Shown piece by piece: positions 50,465 through 59,875 of a stretch of DNA of 64,000 nucleotides. The notes below the pieces were generated by a model. That model searched no databases. It saw only the letters and a list, made by a program, of their open reading frames with translations, and was not told where the DNA came from. Where the stretch lies: NCBI RefSeq assembly GCF_900113085.1, contig NZ_FOOC01000001.1, positions 1-64,000 of the forward strand, written 5' to 3'. The translations under genes were made by a program, and so were the position numbers. The stretch's first letter is position 1, and every line of letters starts with the position of its first letter. This DNA comes from Fontimonas thermophila (lineage in GTDB: Bacteria; Pseudomonadota; Gammaproteobacteria; Nevskiales; Nevskiaceae).

Positions 50465-51601
50465 TCAACGCGCCGCCGGTCCGCGCACGCGGTCGTAGCG
50501 GTGGATCTCGCGCTGCGCGTCCATCACCAGCGCGTAGCTGACGCGTTCCTCGACCTTGAACACCATCACCGTGCCGGCGAAACGTTCCGGCAGGGTTTCG
50601 CGGCGGCCGGTATAGGGGTCCCGCGCATCACGCCCGGTCTGGAATACGCTGAGCACGTGTCCGGGCGCCAGCCCGGCGCGCGCGCCGCGGCTTATGGTGA
50701 CGACCTGGTACTGGCCCACCTGTGAGACCCCGTCGAACACGGCGATGATGCGCCCGGTGAGGCCGGCCGGCGCCGGCCGCGGGTAGAAATGGGCCTCGAA
50801 GCTCTCCGCCTGCGGCTCGATCAGGCGATCGCCGGCGCGCGTTTCACGGTAGCTGCGCACGATCAGCGCCGTCGCCGGCGAGCCTGGCGCGCGCACCTCG
50901 ACATCGGCGACCGGAATCGCCTCCCAGCCGAGCACTTCGCGTGTCTCCGGGTCGATGTAGGCCTGGCCGATGCGGACCGCGTCGTAGCGGTACAGCGGAT
51001 TGGACGGCAGCTTCTTGACGTACACCTCGCTGCCGGCGCCCTCGATCAGATGCGGATCGGCAAAGCCGAGCACATACGGCGCATCGCGCACCTGCTTTTC
51101 GGAAACCACGCGCGGGCTGCGCAGGAAATCGCGGATGACATCAAGCGGAATGGTCGGAATCGCCTGCTCGAGCGGAATTTCGCGGATCTGCGGCGCGAGA
51201 TACTCGACGTTCTCGGTGCGCACGAGCTGCGGCCGGCCGTCGCGCCACACCAGCGTCAGCACATCGCCGGGGAAGATCAGGTGCGGATTGGCGATCTGCT
51301 CGTTGACGTACCAGATCTCCGGCCATTGCCACGGCTCCTCCAGGTAACGCGCGGCGATACTCCAGAGCGTGTCGCCTTTCTTGACGACATAGCGCAGCGG
51401 TGCGTCCTCGCGCAGCGGCACCGCCGACGGCACGGGCTGCGCAGCGGCTTGCTCGGGCTGGAGCGCCGGTGCCGGAACCGGCGCCGGGGGCTCGGCCGCC
51501 GGCGATTGCGTGCGCGCCGGCGTCTGCGCGCAGCCCGCAAGGCACAGCAGCCCCAGGGCAGATGCGCCGTACAAGCGCCTCAAACCGGTATACTTGGGCA
51601 T
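50465..51601 (-). CDS. LysM-domain lipoprotein
   Basis: A lipoprotein of about 378 residues. The signal sequence ends in a lipobox (LLCLAGC, Cys near residue 24), followed by a Pro/Ala-rich linker and a LysM peptidoglycan-binding domain at about 68-120 (YVVKKGDTLWSIAARYLEEPWQWPEIWYVN, HLIFPGDVLTL in pieces). The rest is a conserved region of unknown role. The gene is a constant neighbour of dprA and def in gammaproteobacteria (the PA0020 type of Pseudomonas). ATG 51601 is chosen for spacing from GGGGGA; 51610 is an alternative. It is divergent from def across 107 bp. Confidence 0.92.
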   Translation of the reverse strand: MPKYTGLRRLYGASALGLLCLAGCAQTPARTQSPAAEPPAPVPAPALQPEQAAAQPVPSAVPLREDAPLRYVVKKGDTLWSIAARYLEEPWQWPEIWYVNEQIANPHLIFPGDVLTLVWRDGRPQLVRTENVEYLAPQIREIPLEQAIPTIPLDVIRDFLRSPRVVSEKQVRDAPYVLGFADPHLIEGAGSEVYVKKLPSNPLYRYDAVRIGQAYIDPETREVLGWEAIPVADVEVRAPGSPATALIVRSYRETRAGDRLIEPQAESFEAHFYPRPAPAGLTGRIIAVFDGVSQVGQYQVVTISRGARAGLAPGHVLSVFQTGRDARDPYTGRRETLPERFAGTVMVFKVEERVSYALVMDAQREIHRYDRVRGPAAR

Positions 51602-51708
51602 GGCGGGCATAGTCCCCCAGGGATTTCGCCAGAGCCCAAACTCTAGACGGCTCAATTGCTTGCCGTCAACTTTGGCAGTCGTTTCTCAAGCCAGGCCCGG
51701 ATCCACTC

Positions 51709-52212
51709 ATGGCGCTGCTCACCATCCTCCATCACCCCGATCCACGGCTGCGGCAGAAAGCCGAGCCCGTGCAGGTGTTCGACGCGCGCCTGCAGACGCT
51801 GATCGACGACATGTTCGAAACCATGTACGCCGCCCCGGGTGTCGGCCTGGCGGCGACCCAGGTCGGCGTGCCGCTGCGCCTGGCGGTGATGGACTGCAGC
51901 GAGGACAAGACCCGTCCGCAGCCGATCGTCATCATCAATCCGCAGATTCTCTCGCCGTCGGATCCGGAAATCATGGAGGAGGGCTGCCTGTCGGTGCCGG
52001 GCGTCGGCGAGAAGGTCGAACGCTACCGGCGGCTGAAACTGCGCGCCCTCGACCGCCACGGCCAGCCTTTCGAACTCGAGGCCGAGGGCCTGCTCGCCCA
52101 GGCCGTGCAGCATGAAGTCGATCACCTCGACGGCAAGCTGTTCATCGACCGGCTGTCCAGCCTCAAGCGCGAGCGCCTGCTCAAGAAGCTGCGCAAACGG
52201 CAGGCCGCGTGA
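51709..52212 (+). CDS. def: Peptide deformylase
   Basis: A 167-residue metalloenzyme that removes the formyl group from nascent proteins. The three family motifs are intact: [17 protein letters not shown] with the metal-binding Cys, and QHEVDHLDG with two His ligands and the catalytic Glu. Its stop overlaps the GTG start of fmt (GTGA at 52209-52212), so the two are translationally coupled. Length matches the E. coli protein (169). Confidence 0.98.
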   Translation: MALLTILHHPDPRLRQKAEPVQVFDARLQTLIDDMFETMYAAPGVGLAATQVGVPLRLAVMDCSEDKTRPQPIVIINPQILSPSDPEIMEEGCLSVPGVGEKVERYRRLKLRALDRHGQPFELEAEGLLAQAVQHEVDHLDGKLFIDRLSSLKRERLLKKLRKRQAA

Positions 52213-53129
52213 GGCTCGTCTTTGCCGGCACCCCGGAATTCGCCGTCGCGGCGCTCGATGCGCTGCATGCGGCCGGACACACCCTCGCCGGGGTGTTCAC
52301 GCAGCCCGACCGTCCCGCCGGCCGCGGCCGCCGGCTGACGCCGTCGCCAGTCGCGCAGCGCGCCGCGGAACTGGGTCTGCCGGTGTTCAAGCCCGAGAAA
52401 CTGCACGCCGAGGCGCAGGCCGTGCTACGCGCCTGCGCACCGGAGGTCATCGTCGTCGTCGCCTACGGCCTGATTCTGCCGCAGGCGGTGCTGGACATCC
52501 CGCGCCACGGCTGCCTGAACATCCACGCCTCGCTGCTGCCGCGCTGGCGCGGCGCCGCACCGATCCAGCGCGCGATCGAAGCCGGCGATACCCAGACCGG
52601 CATCACGATCATGCGCATGGACGCCGGTCTCGACACCGGGCCGATCCTGCTGCGCGAAGCCGTGCCGATCGGCGAGCACACCACGGCGGGCGAGCTGCAC
52701 GACCAGCTCGCCACGCTCGGCGCGCGCCTGATCGTCACGGCGCTCGAGCGTCTGGCCCGCGGCGCGCTGCCGGAAACACCGCAGCCGGCGCACGGCGCGA
52801 CCTACGCCGCCAAGCTGAGCAAGGACGAGGCGCGCATCGACTGGACGCAGGATGCGGTGACGCTCGCGCGCCGCATCCGCGCGTTCAATCCCTGGCCCGG
52901 CGCCTGGAGCCTGCTCGACGGCGAGCGCATCCGCCTGCTTCTGGCCCGCGCGCTCGACCGACCAGCGCCGGCTACGCCGCCGGGGACGGTGCTCGATGGC
53001 GATGCGCTCGACGTCGCCTGCGGCAGCGGGGTGCTGCGCATCGACCAGTTGCAGTGGCCGGGCGGCCGCGTGCTCGACGCCCGCGCGGCGCAGCGCGCGC
53101 GCCACCTGGTCGGGAAACGCTTCACATAA
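52209..53129 (+). CDS. fmt: Methionyl-tRNA formyltransferase
   Basis: A 306-residue enzyme that formylates initiator Met-tRNA. The GTG start overlaps the def stop. The formyltransferase domain shows [37 protein letters not shown] and [18 protein letters not shown] with the catalytic Asn/His region; the C-terminal OB-like domain begins near [20 protein letters not shown]. In many relatives rsmB follows directly; here two leftward genes (53186-57607) lie between fmt and rsmB. Confidence 0.97.
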   Translation: MRLVFAGTPEFAVAALDALHAAGHTLAGVFTQPDRPAGRGRRLTPSPVAQRAAELGLPVFKPEKLHAEAQAVLRACAPEVIVVVAYGLILPQAVLDIPRHGCLNIHASLLPRWRGAAPIQRAIEAGDTQTGITIMRMDAGLDTGPILLREAVPIGEHTTAGELHDQLATLGARLIVTALERLARGALPETPQPAHGATYAAKLSKDEARIDWTQDAVTLARRIRAFNPWPGAWSLLDGERIRLLLARALDRPAPATPPGTVLDGDALDVACGSGVLRIDQLQWPGGRVLDARAAQRARHLVGKRFT

Positions 53130-53185
53130 GAATCCGGCACCGGGCCCTGCTGCGCGCACGAAGCACAGGGCAAAACGAGACCCCT

Positions 53186-56100
53186 TCAGAACAGCGGCAC
53201 CGGCAGCGTGGGGGCAACCGGCGCCACGTAGTCCGGCTGCAGCAGCACGGCCACCTGCTCGGGCGGCAGCGCCGGGCTGAACAACGCTCCCTGGATGGCA
53301 CTGCAGCGGTTGCCGCGCAGAAACACGAGCTGCCCGGTGGTCTCGACCCCTTCGGCAATGACACGCAGCCCGAGCGTATGCCCGAGCGCGATGACCGCGC
53401 GGCAGATGGCCGCATCGTTGACGTCGGTTTCGAGATCGCGCACGAAGCTGCGGTCGAGCTTGAGCGCGGACAGCGAGAACTGCCGCAGATGGGCCAGCGA
53501 CGAGTATCCGGTCCCAAAATCGTCCAGCGCGATCTGCACGCCCATGTCGTGCAAGACCTGTAGCGTCAACCGGGCGCGGCCGATGTCGCGCATCAACGCC
53601 GATTCGGTGATCTCCAGTTCGAGCCATCGCGCGGCAAGACCGTTGCGCTGGAGCGCGCCTGCGATCCGCCCGGCGGTATCGGCGCGGTGCAGCTCGGCCG
53701 CCGAGAGATTCACCGCCACCGGCACACGGCGCAGGCCGCGGTCGTGCCAGGCGCGGGTCTGCCGGCAGGCCTCGTCCACCACCCACTCGCCGATGGCCTG
53801 GATCAGACCGCTCTCCTCGGCGACGGGGATGAACTCGCCCGGCAGAATCAGGCCGCGTTGCGGATGCCGCCAGCGCACCAGTGCCTCGACACCGATGACC
53901 GCGCCGGTGAAAGCGTCGAACTGCGGCTGGTAATGCAGCACGAGCTCGCCGTGCGCGAGCGCGCGACGCAGCTCGTTCTCGATGCGCAGGAATTGCTGCA
54001 CGCGCGTGTTCATTTCCGGCGTGAAGAAGCGGTAGGCATTGCGGCCGGCGCTCTTGGCCGCGTACATCGCGGCATCGGCGTGCTTCATCAGGTTCTCGGC
54101 GTCCGTGCCGTCCGCCGGACAGCAGGCGATACCGATGCTCGCCGTCGGCGTCAGCACATGCTGTTCGATCGCCACCGGCTGGGCCACGGCCACGAGGATC
54201 CTGTCGGCGAGGTGCGCCAGCTCCTCGGCGTGCGTCATCGCCGGCATGACGATGACGAATTCGTCGCCGCCATGACGCGCCACGGTGTCGGTGGCGCGCA
54301 CCGTGCGGCGCAGGCGTTCGGCGATCTCGCGCAGCAGCGCATCGCCGACACTGTGTCCGAGCGAGTCGTTGATGTTCTTGAAGCGGTCGATGTCGACGAA
54401 CATCAGCGCACAGCCCTGCCCGCTGCGCTGCGCCAGCTCGATCGCCTGCTGCAGGCGGTCGGCGAGCAGGTAGCGGTTGGGCAGATTGGTCAGCGCATCG
54501 ACCTGGGCGAGGAACAGCATGCGCTCCTCGGCGGCCTTGCGCTCGGAAATGTCGGAAAACACCGCGACATGGTGCGTCACCTTGCCCGCTGCGTCGCGCA
54601 CGGCGGCGATGCTGAGCCACTGCGGGTAATGCTCGCCGTTCTTGCGCCGGCCCCAGATCTCGCCCCGCCAGATACCCTTCTCGCGCAGCTGCTCGCGGAT
54701 GTCGGCGTAGAGCGCCGGATCATGGCGGCCGCAGGCCAGCGCCCGCGGATTGCGGCCGCGGACTTCGTCTTCGCGATATCCGGTGATCTCGGTGAACGCC
54801 CGGTTGACCGAGACGATGCGATCATCGGCGTCGGTGATCATCGTCGCCTCGCCGATGTGATCGAACACTGCGGCGGCCAGGCGCAGCCGCTGCTCGTTGC
54901 GCGCCCGAATCTCGAGCTCGGCGGCGAGCGCGCGGTTTTTCTCGTGCAACTGCGCGGTGCGCATGGCGACGAGCTGCTCGACGCGCGCCGCCTTGCCGGT
55001 CAGCACCAGCAAAAATCCGCCGAGCAGCGCCGAGAACAGCAGCACGCCGACCTGGGTCGCCCAGGCTTCGGTCGAACGGTGCGCACGCAGATACGCCGGC
55101 GTTGCCTCGATGCGGAAGGCCCAGATACGGCCGCCGAAGGCATGTGCCCCCGACCACGCCAGTGTCGAATCCGCCGCTTTGCCCGATTCATACAGCAGGT
55201 GCGCATCCGGCGGCGCCGCGGGTTCGGTGAGGCTGAACGCCAATCCGTGCCGGTCGTAGCGCTCGAGCAGATGGGCCATGAGTTGCTCGACCACGATCGC
55301 GCCGACGGCAAAACCCTCGCCCTGGGGCGCCTTGACCGGCACGGCGATGACGACGCCATCGCCGAGCTTGCCGATCAGGGCCAGCCTGGCGCTCGCGCGC
55401 AACTGTCCCGCAGCCCAGGCCGCTTCCAGCAAAGAGCGGTACTGCGGCTCCGCCCCGAGATCCACACCGCGCAGGTCCGCTCCGGAAACCGCAGGCCACA
55501 GATCGCGCAACGGCAGGTACGCCTGATCCGCACCCAGGGGCGCACCGGCGGCGGAACGGATGCGGTAGCCGGCCAGCCCCTGCTGCTGGGCCTCGCGCTC
55601 GTGCTGTGCCCGGCTCGCCGCGGGAACGCGCGCCACCCAGGCCAGAAACCGCAGCCCCGGTGAGCGGCGCAGCAGGCCGTCGGCGAAACGTGCGAATTGC
55701 GCCTCCTCGACATACGTCGAGGCCTCGAAGAAATCAGCGAGCGTGTAAACCGCGCCACCGGCTTCGGCGAGCATCGTTTCCAGATCGCTGTCGATGTCCG
55801 CGGCGGTGTGGGTGAACTCCTTGGCGATCCGGTCACTCTCGACGCGGTTGGTCTGTTGGATCACCAGCGATCCGACCGCCAGCGCGAGTGCCACCGTCAG
55901 CGCCACCGCGCGCAGGCGGCCGTGCGTGGCGGCATCGGGCACACGGGCGGCCACCAGCAGCAGCGGCGCGATCAAGAACACGCCCATCGCATCCCCGACC
56001 CACCAGGTCAGCCAGTGACCCGCCAGATCGGCGGCCGCGAGCGCGCCGGCGGCAACGAGCGCAAGTGCGCTGATGCTCGCTGCGACCGTGCTCGCGAGCA

Positions 56101-56578
56101 GGCCGCCGAGCAGGAAAAACCGCCCGATGTCGGCAGCCGTATCGAGCAGCGTCGGCGCCGCGACGAACCGGCGCAGGAGCAAGGCCCCGAGCAGGCCCTC
56201 GGCCGTCGAGCCGCAGGCGATCGCCGCCGCCACCAGCGCAATCGTCTGTTCCGGACCGATCGCCTGTGCGTAGCCGACCCAGAGATTGACCGCGAACGAC
56301 CCGATCCACACGCCGGGCCAGACCCGCACCCCCCACAGCAGCAGCAACGCCATCATCAAACCCGAGGGCGGCCAGATCGGCGTCGCATAGCCCGGCGGCA
56401 AGGCCAGTTGCAGACCCGCCCAGCCGCTGGCGCAGTACGCCAGCGCGAGAACCGCGACACGCAGCAGCACGCCGCGACGGTCGGTCGCGGGATGGGCCCA
56501 ACGGCGCAGATCCGGTCCGGGGACGGCGGAACCGGAATGCGCGCGCGGACCGTCGGCAACGGCCACGGCGGCGGTCAT
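53186..56578 (-). CDS. MASE1-CHASE-PAS-GGDEF-EAL cyclic-di-GMP signalling protein
   Basis: A 1130-residue membrane sensor. Residues about 35-235 form a MASE1-like multi-helix domain (GYATPIWPPSGLMMALLLLWG), about 240-530 a CHASE-type periplasmic sensor bounded by helices (FARFADGLLRRSPGLRFLAWVARVPAASR), then a PAS domain with PAC (about 570-690). The GGDEF domain has RHGGDEFVIVM, so cyclase residues are intact; the EAL domain has GVEALVRWRHP, LELEITES, DDFGTGYSSL and AEGVET, so phosphodiesterase activity is also plausible. Near the end the usual DxxQGYLFS reads SAIQGALFS. It splits the common fmt-rsmB order and is followed leftward by nothing before convergent fmt. Confidence 0.93.
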   Translation of the reverse strand: MTAAVAVADGPRAHSGSAVPGPDLRRWAHPATDRRGVLLRVAVLALAYCASGWAGLQLALPPGYATPIWPPSGLMMALLLLWGVRVWPGVWIGSFAVNLWVGYAQAIGPEQTIALVAAAIACGSTAEGLLGALLLRRFVAAPTLLDTAADIGRFFLLGGLLASTVAASISALALVAAGALAAADLAGHWLTWWVGDAMGVFLIAPLLLVAARVPDAATHGRLRAVALTVALALAVGSLVIQQTNRVESDRIAKEFTHTAADIDSDLETMLAEAGGAVYTLADFFEASTYVEEAQFARFADGLLRRSPGLRFLAWVARVPAASRAQHEREAQQQGLAGYRIRSAAGAPLGADQAYLPLRDLWPAVSGADLRGVDLGAEPQYRSLLEAAWAAGQLRASARLALIGKLGDGVVIAVPVKAPQGEGFAVGAIVVEQLMAHLLERYDRHGLAFSLTEPAAPPDAHLLYESGKAADSTLAWSGAHAFGGRIWAFRIEATPAYLRAHRSTEAWATQVGVLLFSALLGGFLLVLTGKAARVEQLVAMRTAQLHEKNRALAAELEIRARNEQRLRLAAAVFDHIGEATMITDADDRIVSVNRAFTEITGYREDEVRGRNPRALACGRHDPALYADIREQLREKGIWRGEIWGRRKNGEHYPQWLSIAAVRDAAGKVTHHVAVFSDISERKAAEERMLFLAQVDALTNLPNRYLLADRLQQAIELAQRSGQGCALMFVDIDRFKNINDSLGHSVGDALLREIAERLRRTVRATDTVARHGGDEFVIVMPAMTHAEELAHLADRILVAVAQPVAIEQHVLTPTASIGIACCPADGTDAENLMKHADAAMYAAKSAGRNAYRFFTPEMNTRVQQFLRIENELRRALAHGELVLHYQPQFDAFTGAVIGVEALVRWRHPQRGLILPGEFIPVAEESGLIQAIGEWVVDEACRQTRAWHDRGLRRVPVAVNLSAAELHRADTAGRIAGALQRNGLAARWLELEITESALMRDIGRARLTLQVLHDMGVQIALDDFGTGYSSLAHLRQFSLSALKLDRSFVRDLETDVNDAAICRAVIALGHTLGLRVIAEGVETTGQLVFLRGNRCSAIQGALFSPALPPEQVAVLLQPDYVAPVAPTLPVPLF

Positions 56579-56677
56579 GCCGGCAGCTTAGGTTCTGGTG
56601 TGCCCGGAAAACGGCCGCGGTCCCCTGCAAGGCAGGCCCAGGCCGACCAGCGGCGGGAACGGCGCTCGGGAGCAGGC

Positions 56678-57607
56678 TTAGGGCGCGGACCGGGCCGTGC
56701 CCGTACCGGCGGTGAGCGCCGGGGCAGCACGCCGCACTCCGGCCTCGGGCACGAAACCCGTGCCCTCTTCGAGCGCAAACCAGCCGCTCACCGGCGCCGA
56801 CCGCAGCCGCACGGCGGTTCCCGGCGCAAGACGGCCGACGACCCGGCTGCCCCGTGCAGGCGCCGCATGCACCAGCAGGGGTGCGCGCCCGACGACCGCC
56901 TCGGCAATGGCCTGCGGCGGACTGGCGACCGTTGGCGCCGGCTCGACCAGGCGCAGCGTGCTGGCATGGACATGGCCGGGGACATCCAGCAGCCGGTACC
57001 AACCCTCGGCTTGCGCCGGCACGACCCGCACCTGCGTACCCGGCGGCAGCGTGGCCAGCACCGGCGCGGTGCGCTCGGGGGACGCGCGCACGTTGACACG
57101 GTCGTCCACGGTGACCGCGGCGTAGGTGTGCGCATCCGGCGGCCCGGCATGGCGCACCGTGGCGATGACCTGGTCGCGCTCATGCCTGAGGGCAAGCCGC
57201 CCGCTGCCCTGCACCCGTTGCTGCAGAGCCGAGAGTTCGTACTGGACCAGGGCCAGGACTTCCTCGGGCAGCGTCGCGCAAGGCGCTTTCTGGATCAGCG
57301 AACGGCCGCCGACGCGGCTTTTGTCCTCCGGCAGCCTGCCCGACCAGCGTAGCTGCAGCCGTAGCTGGTAGAGGCAGTACTCGGCATCGAGCCGGCCGGC
57401 CACCAGCTCGAGAGTCGGCGTCACACTGCGCGTTCCATCGTCGCGCCCGATGCGCGGCAACTGGGCGGTGTAACGCTGCACCTGCAAGGGCATGCCGCCT
57501 TGCACGCCGCGCAGAAAAGTCGCGAGCGCATCCAGCGGCGGCGACGGCGCGGCCAAGGCCGCAGCCGCCGCGCCGGACAGCAGTCCTGCGGCAAGCGCCT
57601 TGTACAT
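56678..57607 (-). CDS. Exported protein with two SH3-like domains
   Basis: A 309-residue protein with a signal peptide (GLLSGAAAAALAAPS). The central part (about 30-160) has no recognised domain but contains two Cys. Two bacterial SH3-like repeats follow: DRVNVRASPERTAPVLATLPPG (about 170-225) and LLVHAAPARGSRVVGRLAPGTAVRL (about 237-295). Such domains commonly bind peptidoglycan or mediate periplasmic contacts. It is upstream of, and co-directional with, the cyclic-di-GMP protein (99-bp gap), so they may be expressed together. Function unknown. Confidence 0.8.
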   Translation of the reverse strand: MYKALAAGLLSGAAAAALAAPSPPLDALATFLRGVQGGMPLQVQRYTAQLPRIGRDDGTRSVTPTLELVAGRLDAEYCLYQLRLQLRWSGRLPEDKSRVGGRSLIQKAPCATLPEEVLALVQYELSALQQRVQGSGRLALRHERDQVIATVRHAGPPDAHTYAAVTVDDRVNVRASPERTAPVLATLPPGTQVRVVPAQAEGWYRLLDVPGHVHASTLRLVEPAPTVASPPQAIAEAVVGRAPLLVHAAPARGSRVVGRLAPGTAVRLRSAPVSGWFALEEGTGFVPEAGVRRAAPALTAGTGTARSAP

Positions 57608-57973
57608 GGTTCTCCCCCCAGCTCATCTGGAGCCGGATGGGTCGATCATAGGCGCACTGCCGACCACGATCCAGCCGCTGCCCCGGCCGAACCGGCACGC
57701 TAGCGCAGCGCGCTCAACGGCACGCGCGGAACGACGATGCTGGACGGCCGCTGCGCATCGCTGTACACGGTCAGCACACCGGCGAGCCGATCGACGAGAT
57801 CGACCTGGCGCAAGGGGACGGCAAAGACGCGATCGCCACCGTCCGCATCATCCCGCCCTCCATCACACGCATCGGTGACGGCATGCTGCCACGGTCCACC
57901 CGATCTGTGCTTGGCCGTGGCGCCATTGCGGCCTCTACCGCTGAACCCCGCTGCCTGCGATGATGCGCGCCCG
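57608..57973. other. Intergenic region between SH3 protein and rsmB
   Basis: A 366-bp stretch between divergent genes. The leftward frame ending at 57700 is open and reads GDRVFAVPLRQVDLVDRLAGV, but has no start codon or known similarity, so I do not call a gene. It presumably holds the promoters for both flanking genes; I saw no clear -35/-10 pair or terminator. Confidence 0.4.
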
Positions 57974-59284
57974 ATGAACGCGCATTCCCCCCGCCACCAC
58001 GCCAATGTCCGTGCCCTCGCCGCACGCACCGTCGCCCAGGTCTTGCGCGGCCGCAGCCTCGACGACGCACTGCAGCCGGCGACGGCGCGACTGCAACTGC
58101 CGGCCGACACCGCGATGCTGCGCCTGCTCGCCTGCGGCGTACTGCGCGAATTGACGATGTTGCAATGGCTATCCGGCCGCCTGCTCGACAAGCCGCTCGC
58201 CGCCGACGACGATCTGGCGGCCCTGATCCTGGTCGGCCTGTTCCAGTTGCGCACGCTGCGCACACCGCCGCATGCGGCCATCCATGAAACCGTCGATGCC
58301 GTGGACGTGCTCAAGCGCCCGCAAGCCCGTGGCCTGGTCAATGCGGTGCTGCGTCGATACGTACGTGAAGCCGAGACGCTGGAGCGCAAGCTGCCGGCCG
58401 ATCCGGCGATCCGCCATTCGCATCCGGCGTGGCTGGTCGAGAAGCTGCGCGAAGACTGGCCACGGCAGTGGGAAGCGATCCTGCAGGCGAACAACGTCCA
58501 GGGACCGCTGACCCTGCGGGTCAACCGCCGCCGCCTGTCGCGCGATGCCTATCTGGCCCGTCTCGCTCAAATGCAGATCTCGGCCAGCGCGGTCGAGCAC
58601 GCACCCGACGCGGTCGTGCTCGCCGAGCCGCGGCCGGTCGAAAAAATCCCCGGCTTCAACAGCGGCCAGGTCTCGGTCCAGGATGCCAGCGCCCAGTTCG
58701 CCGTCGGCCTGCTCGCCCTGGAGCACGGCCAGCGCGTGCTCGACGCCTGTGCCGCGCCCGGCGGCAAGACCGCCCACATCCTCGAGTCGGCCGATGTCAC
58801 CGTCACCGCGCTCGACACCGATCCGCAACGTCTGCTGCGCATCGACGAAAACCTGCGCCGGCTCAAGCTGCAGGCCCAGGTCCTGGCCGGCGACGCCGCG
58901 GAACCGGCGCGCTGGTGGGACCGCAAGCCCTATGACCGCATCCTGCTGGATGCCCCTTGCTCCGGCACCGGCGTGATCCGTCGCCATCCGGACATCAAGT
59001 GGCTGCGCCGCGCAAGCGACATCCCGGGATTGCAGGCGCAGCAGCTACGCCTGCTCAAGGGGCTCTGGCCGTTGCTCAAGCCAGGCGGCGTGCTGGTCTA
59101 TGCCACCTGCTCGGTGCTGCACGACGAATGCGACGAGGTGATCAAACGCTTCCGCCTGCTCGCCGACGGCGTCGCCGTGCAGGCCATCGACGCGCCCTGG
59201 GGCGAGACCACGGCACTGGGCCGGCGCATCGCCCCCGGCGGTGCCTACGACGGCTTTTATTACGCAGTCTTGCACAAGCGCTGA
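57974..59284 (+). CDS. rsmB: 16S rRNA m5C967 methyltransferase RsmB
   Basis: A 436-residue SAM-dependent enzyme that methylates C967 of 16S rRNA. An N-terminal NusB-like RNA-binding domain (about 10-135, LACGVLRELTMLQWLSGRLL, AAIHETVDAVDVLKRP) precedes the Fmu catalytic domain with DACAAPGGKTAHIL, the LLDAPCSGTGVIRRHPDIKW box and the second Cys in VYATCSVLHDECDEV. ATG 57974 matches the usual start. The PLD-like gene follows within 6 bp in the same direction. Confidence 0.96.
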   Translation: MNAHSPRHHANVRALAARTVAQVLRGRSLDDALQPATARLQLPADTAMLRLLACGVLRELTMLQWLSGRLLDKPLAADDDLAALILVGLFQLRTLRTPPHAAIHETVDAVDVLKRPQARGLVNAVLRRYVREAETLERKLPADPAIRHSHPAWLVEKLREDWPRQWEAILQANNVQGPLTLRVNRRRLSRDAYLARLAQMQISASAVEHAPDAVVLAEPRPVEKIPGFNSGQVSVQDASAQFAVGLLALEHGQRVLDACAAPGGKTAHILESADVTVTALDTDPQRLLRIDENLRRLKLQAQVLAGDAAEPARWWDRKPYDRILLDAPCSGTGVIRRHPDIKWLRRASDIPGLQAQQLRLLKGLWPLLKPGGVLVYATCSVLHDECDEVIKRFRLLADGVAVQAIDAPWGETTALGRRIAPGGAYDGFYYAVLHKR

Positions 59285-59290
59285 AGGCCG

Positions 59291-59875
59291 ATGCGCGCGC
59301 GTCGAACGGTGCGGGTGCTGGCAGCGGCGCTGCTCTGCACCGCACTGGCGCTGTCTGCTCCGGCGCGCGAGGTGCATCACGAGACTTCGGCCGTCGTCGG
59401 TTTTTCGCCGCAGAACGGTCAGAACAGCGCCGAGGATCTCGTCTTGCAAACGATTGCGCAGGCGCGCTCGCGTATCCGGGTGGCGATGTTCACGTTCAGC
59501 TCGCGGCGGATCGCCAAGGCGCTGGTCGAGGCCCGTGCACGTGGCATCGATGTCGCCGTCGTCGTCGATCCGGACAATGGCGACGGCCCGCGCAGCGCGC
59601 TGGCCTTGCTGCGCGCCGGCGGTGTCGGCGTGCGCCGCAACGGTCATTACGCGCGGATGCACCACAAGTTCATGGTCGTCGATGGCCGCCACGTGCAGAC
59701 CGGCAGCTACAACTACACCTACGCCGCGGCGACGCAAAACGCGGAAAACGTGCTGCTGCTGCGTAACGCACCGGCACTGGCCGCAGCCTACGAGCGCGAA
59801 TGGCAGCGGCTGTGGAACGAGGCCGGCGCACCGGATGCTGCCGTCCCCGACGGCGGGCCACGCACCGTGCCTTAG
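59291..59875 (+). CDS. Phospholipase D-like nuclease (single HKD)
   Basis: A 194-residue exported protein with signal peptide (VLAAALLCTALALSAPA) and one PLD domain. The HKD motif is HHKFMVVDGRHVQTGSYNYT (His, Lys, Asp), preceded by IRVAMFTFSSRRIAKALVEARARG, matching the Nuc/pKM101 endonuclease type, which works as a homodimer with one motif per subunit. A periplasmic or secreted nuclease or phospholipase role is likely. It follows rsmB by six bases, and its stop codon overlaps that of the convergent ceramidase-like gene (TTAG at 59872-59875). Confidence 0.9.
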   Translation: MRARRTVRVLAAALLCTALALSAPAREVHHETSAVVGFSPQNGQNSAEDLVLQTIAQARSRIRVAMFTFSSRRIAKALVEARARGIDVAVVVDPDNGDGPRSALALLRAGGVGVRRNGHYARMHHKFMVVDGRHVQTGSYNYTYAAATQNAENVLLLRNAPALAAAYEREWQRLWNEAGAPDAAVPDGGPRTVP

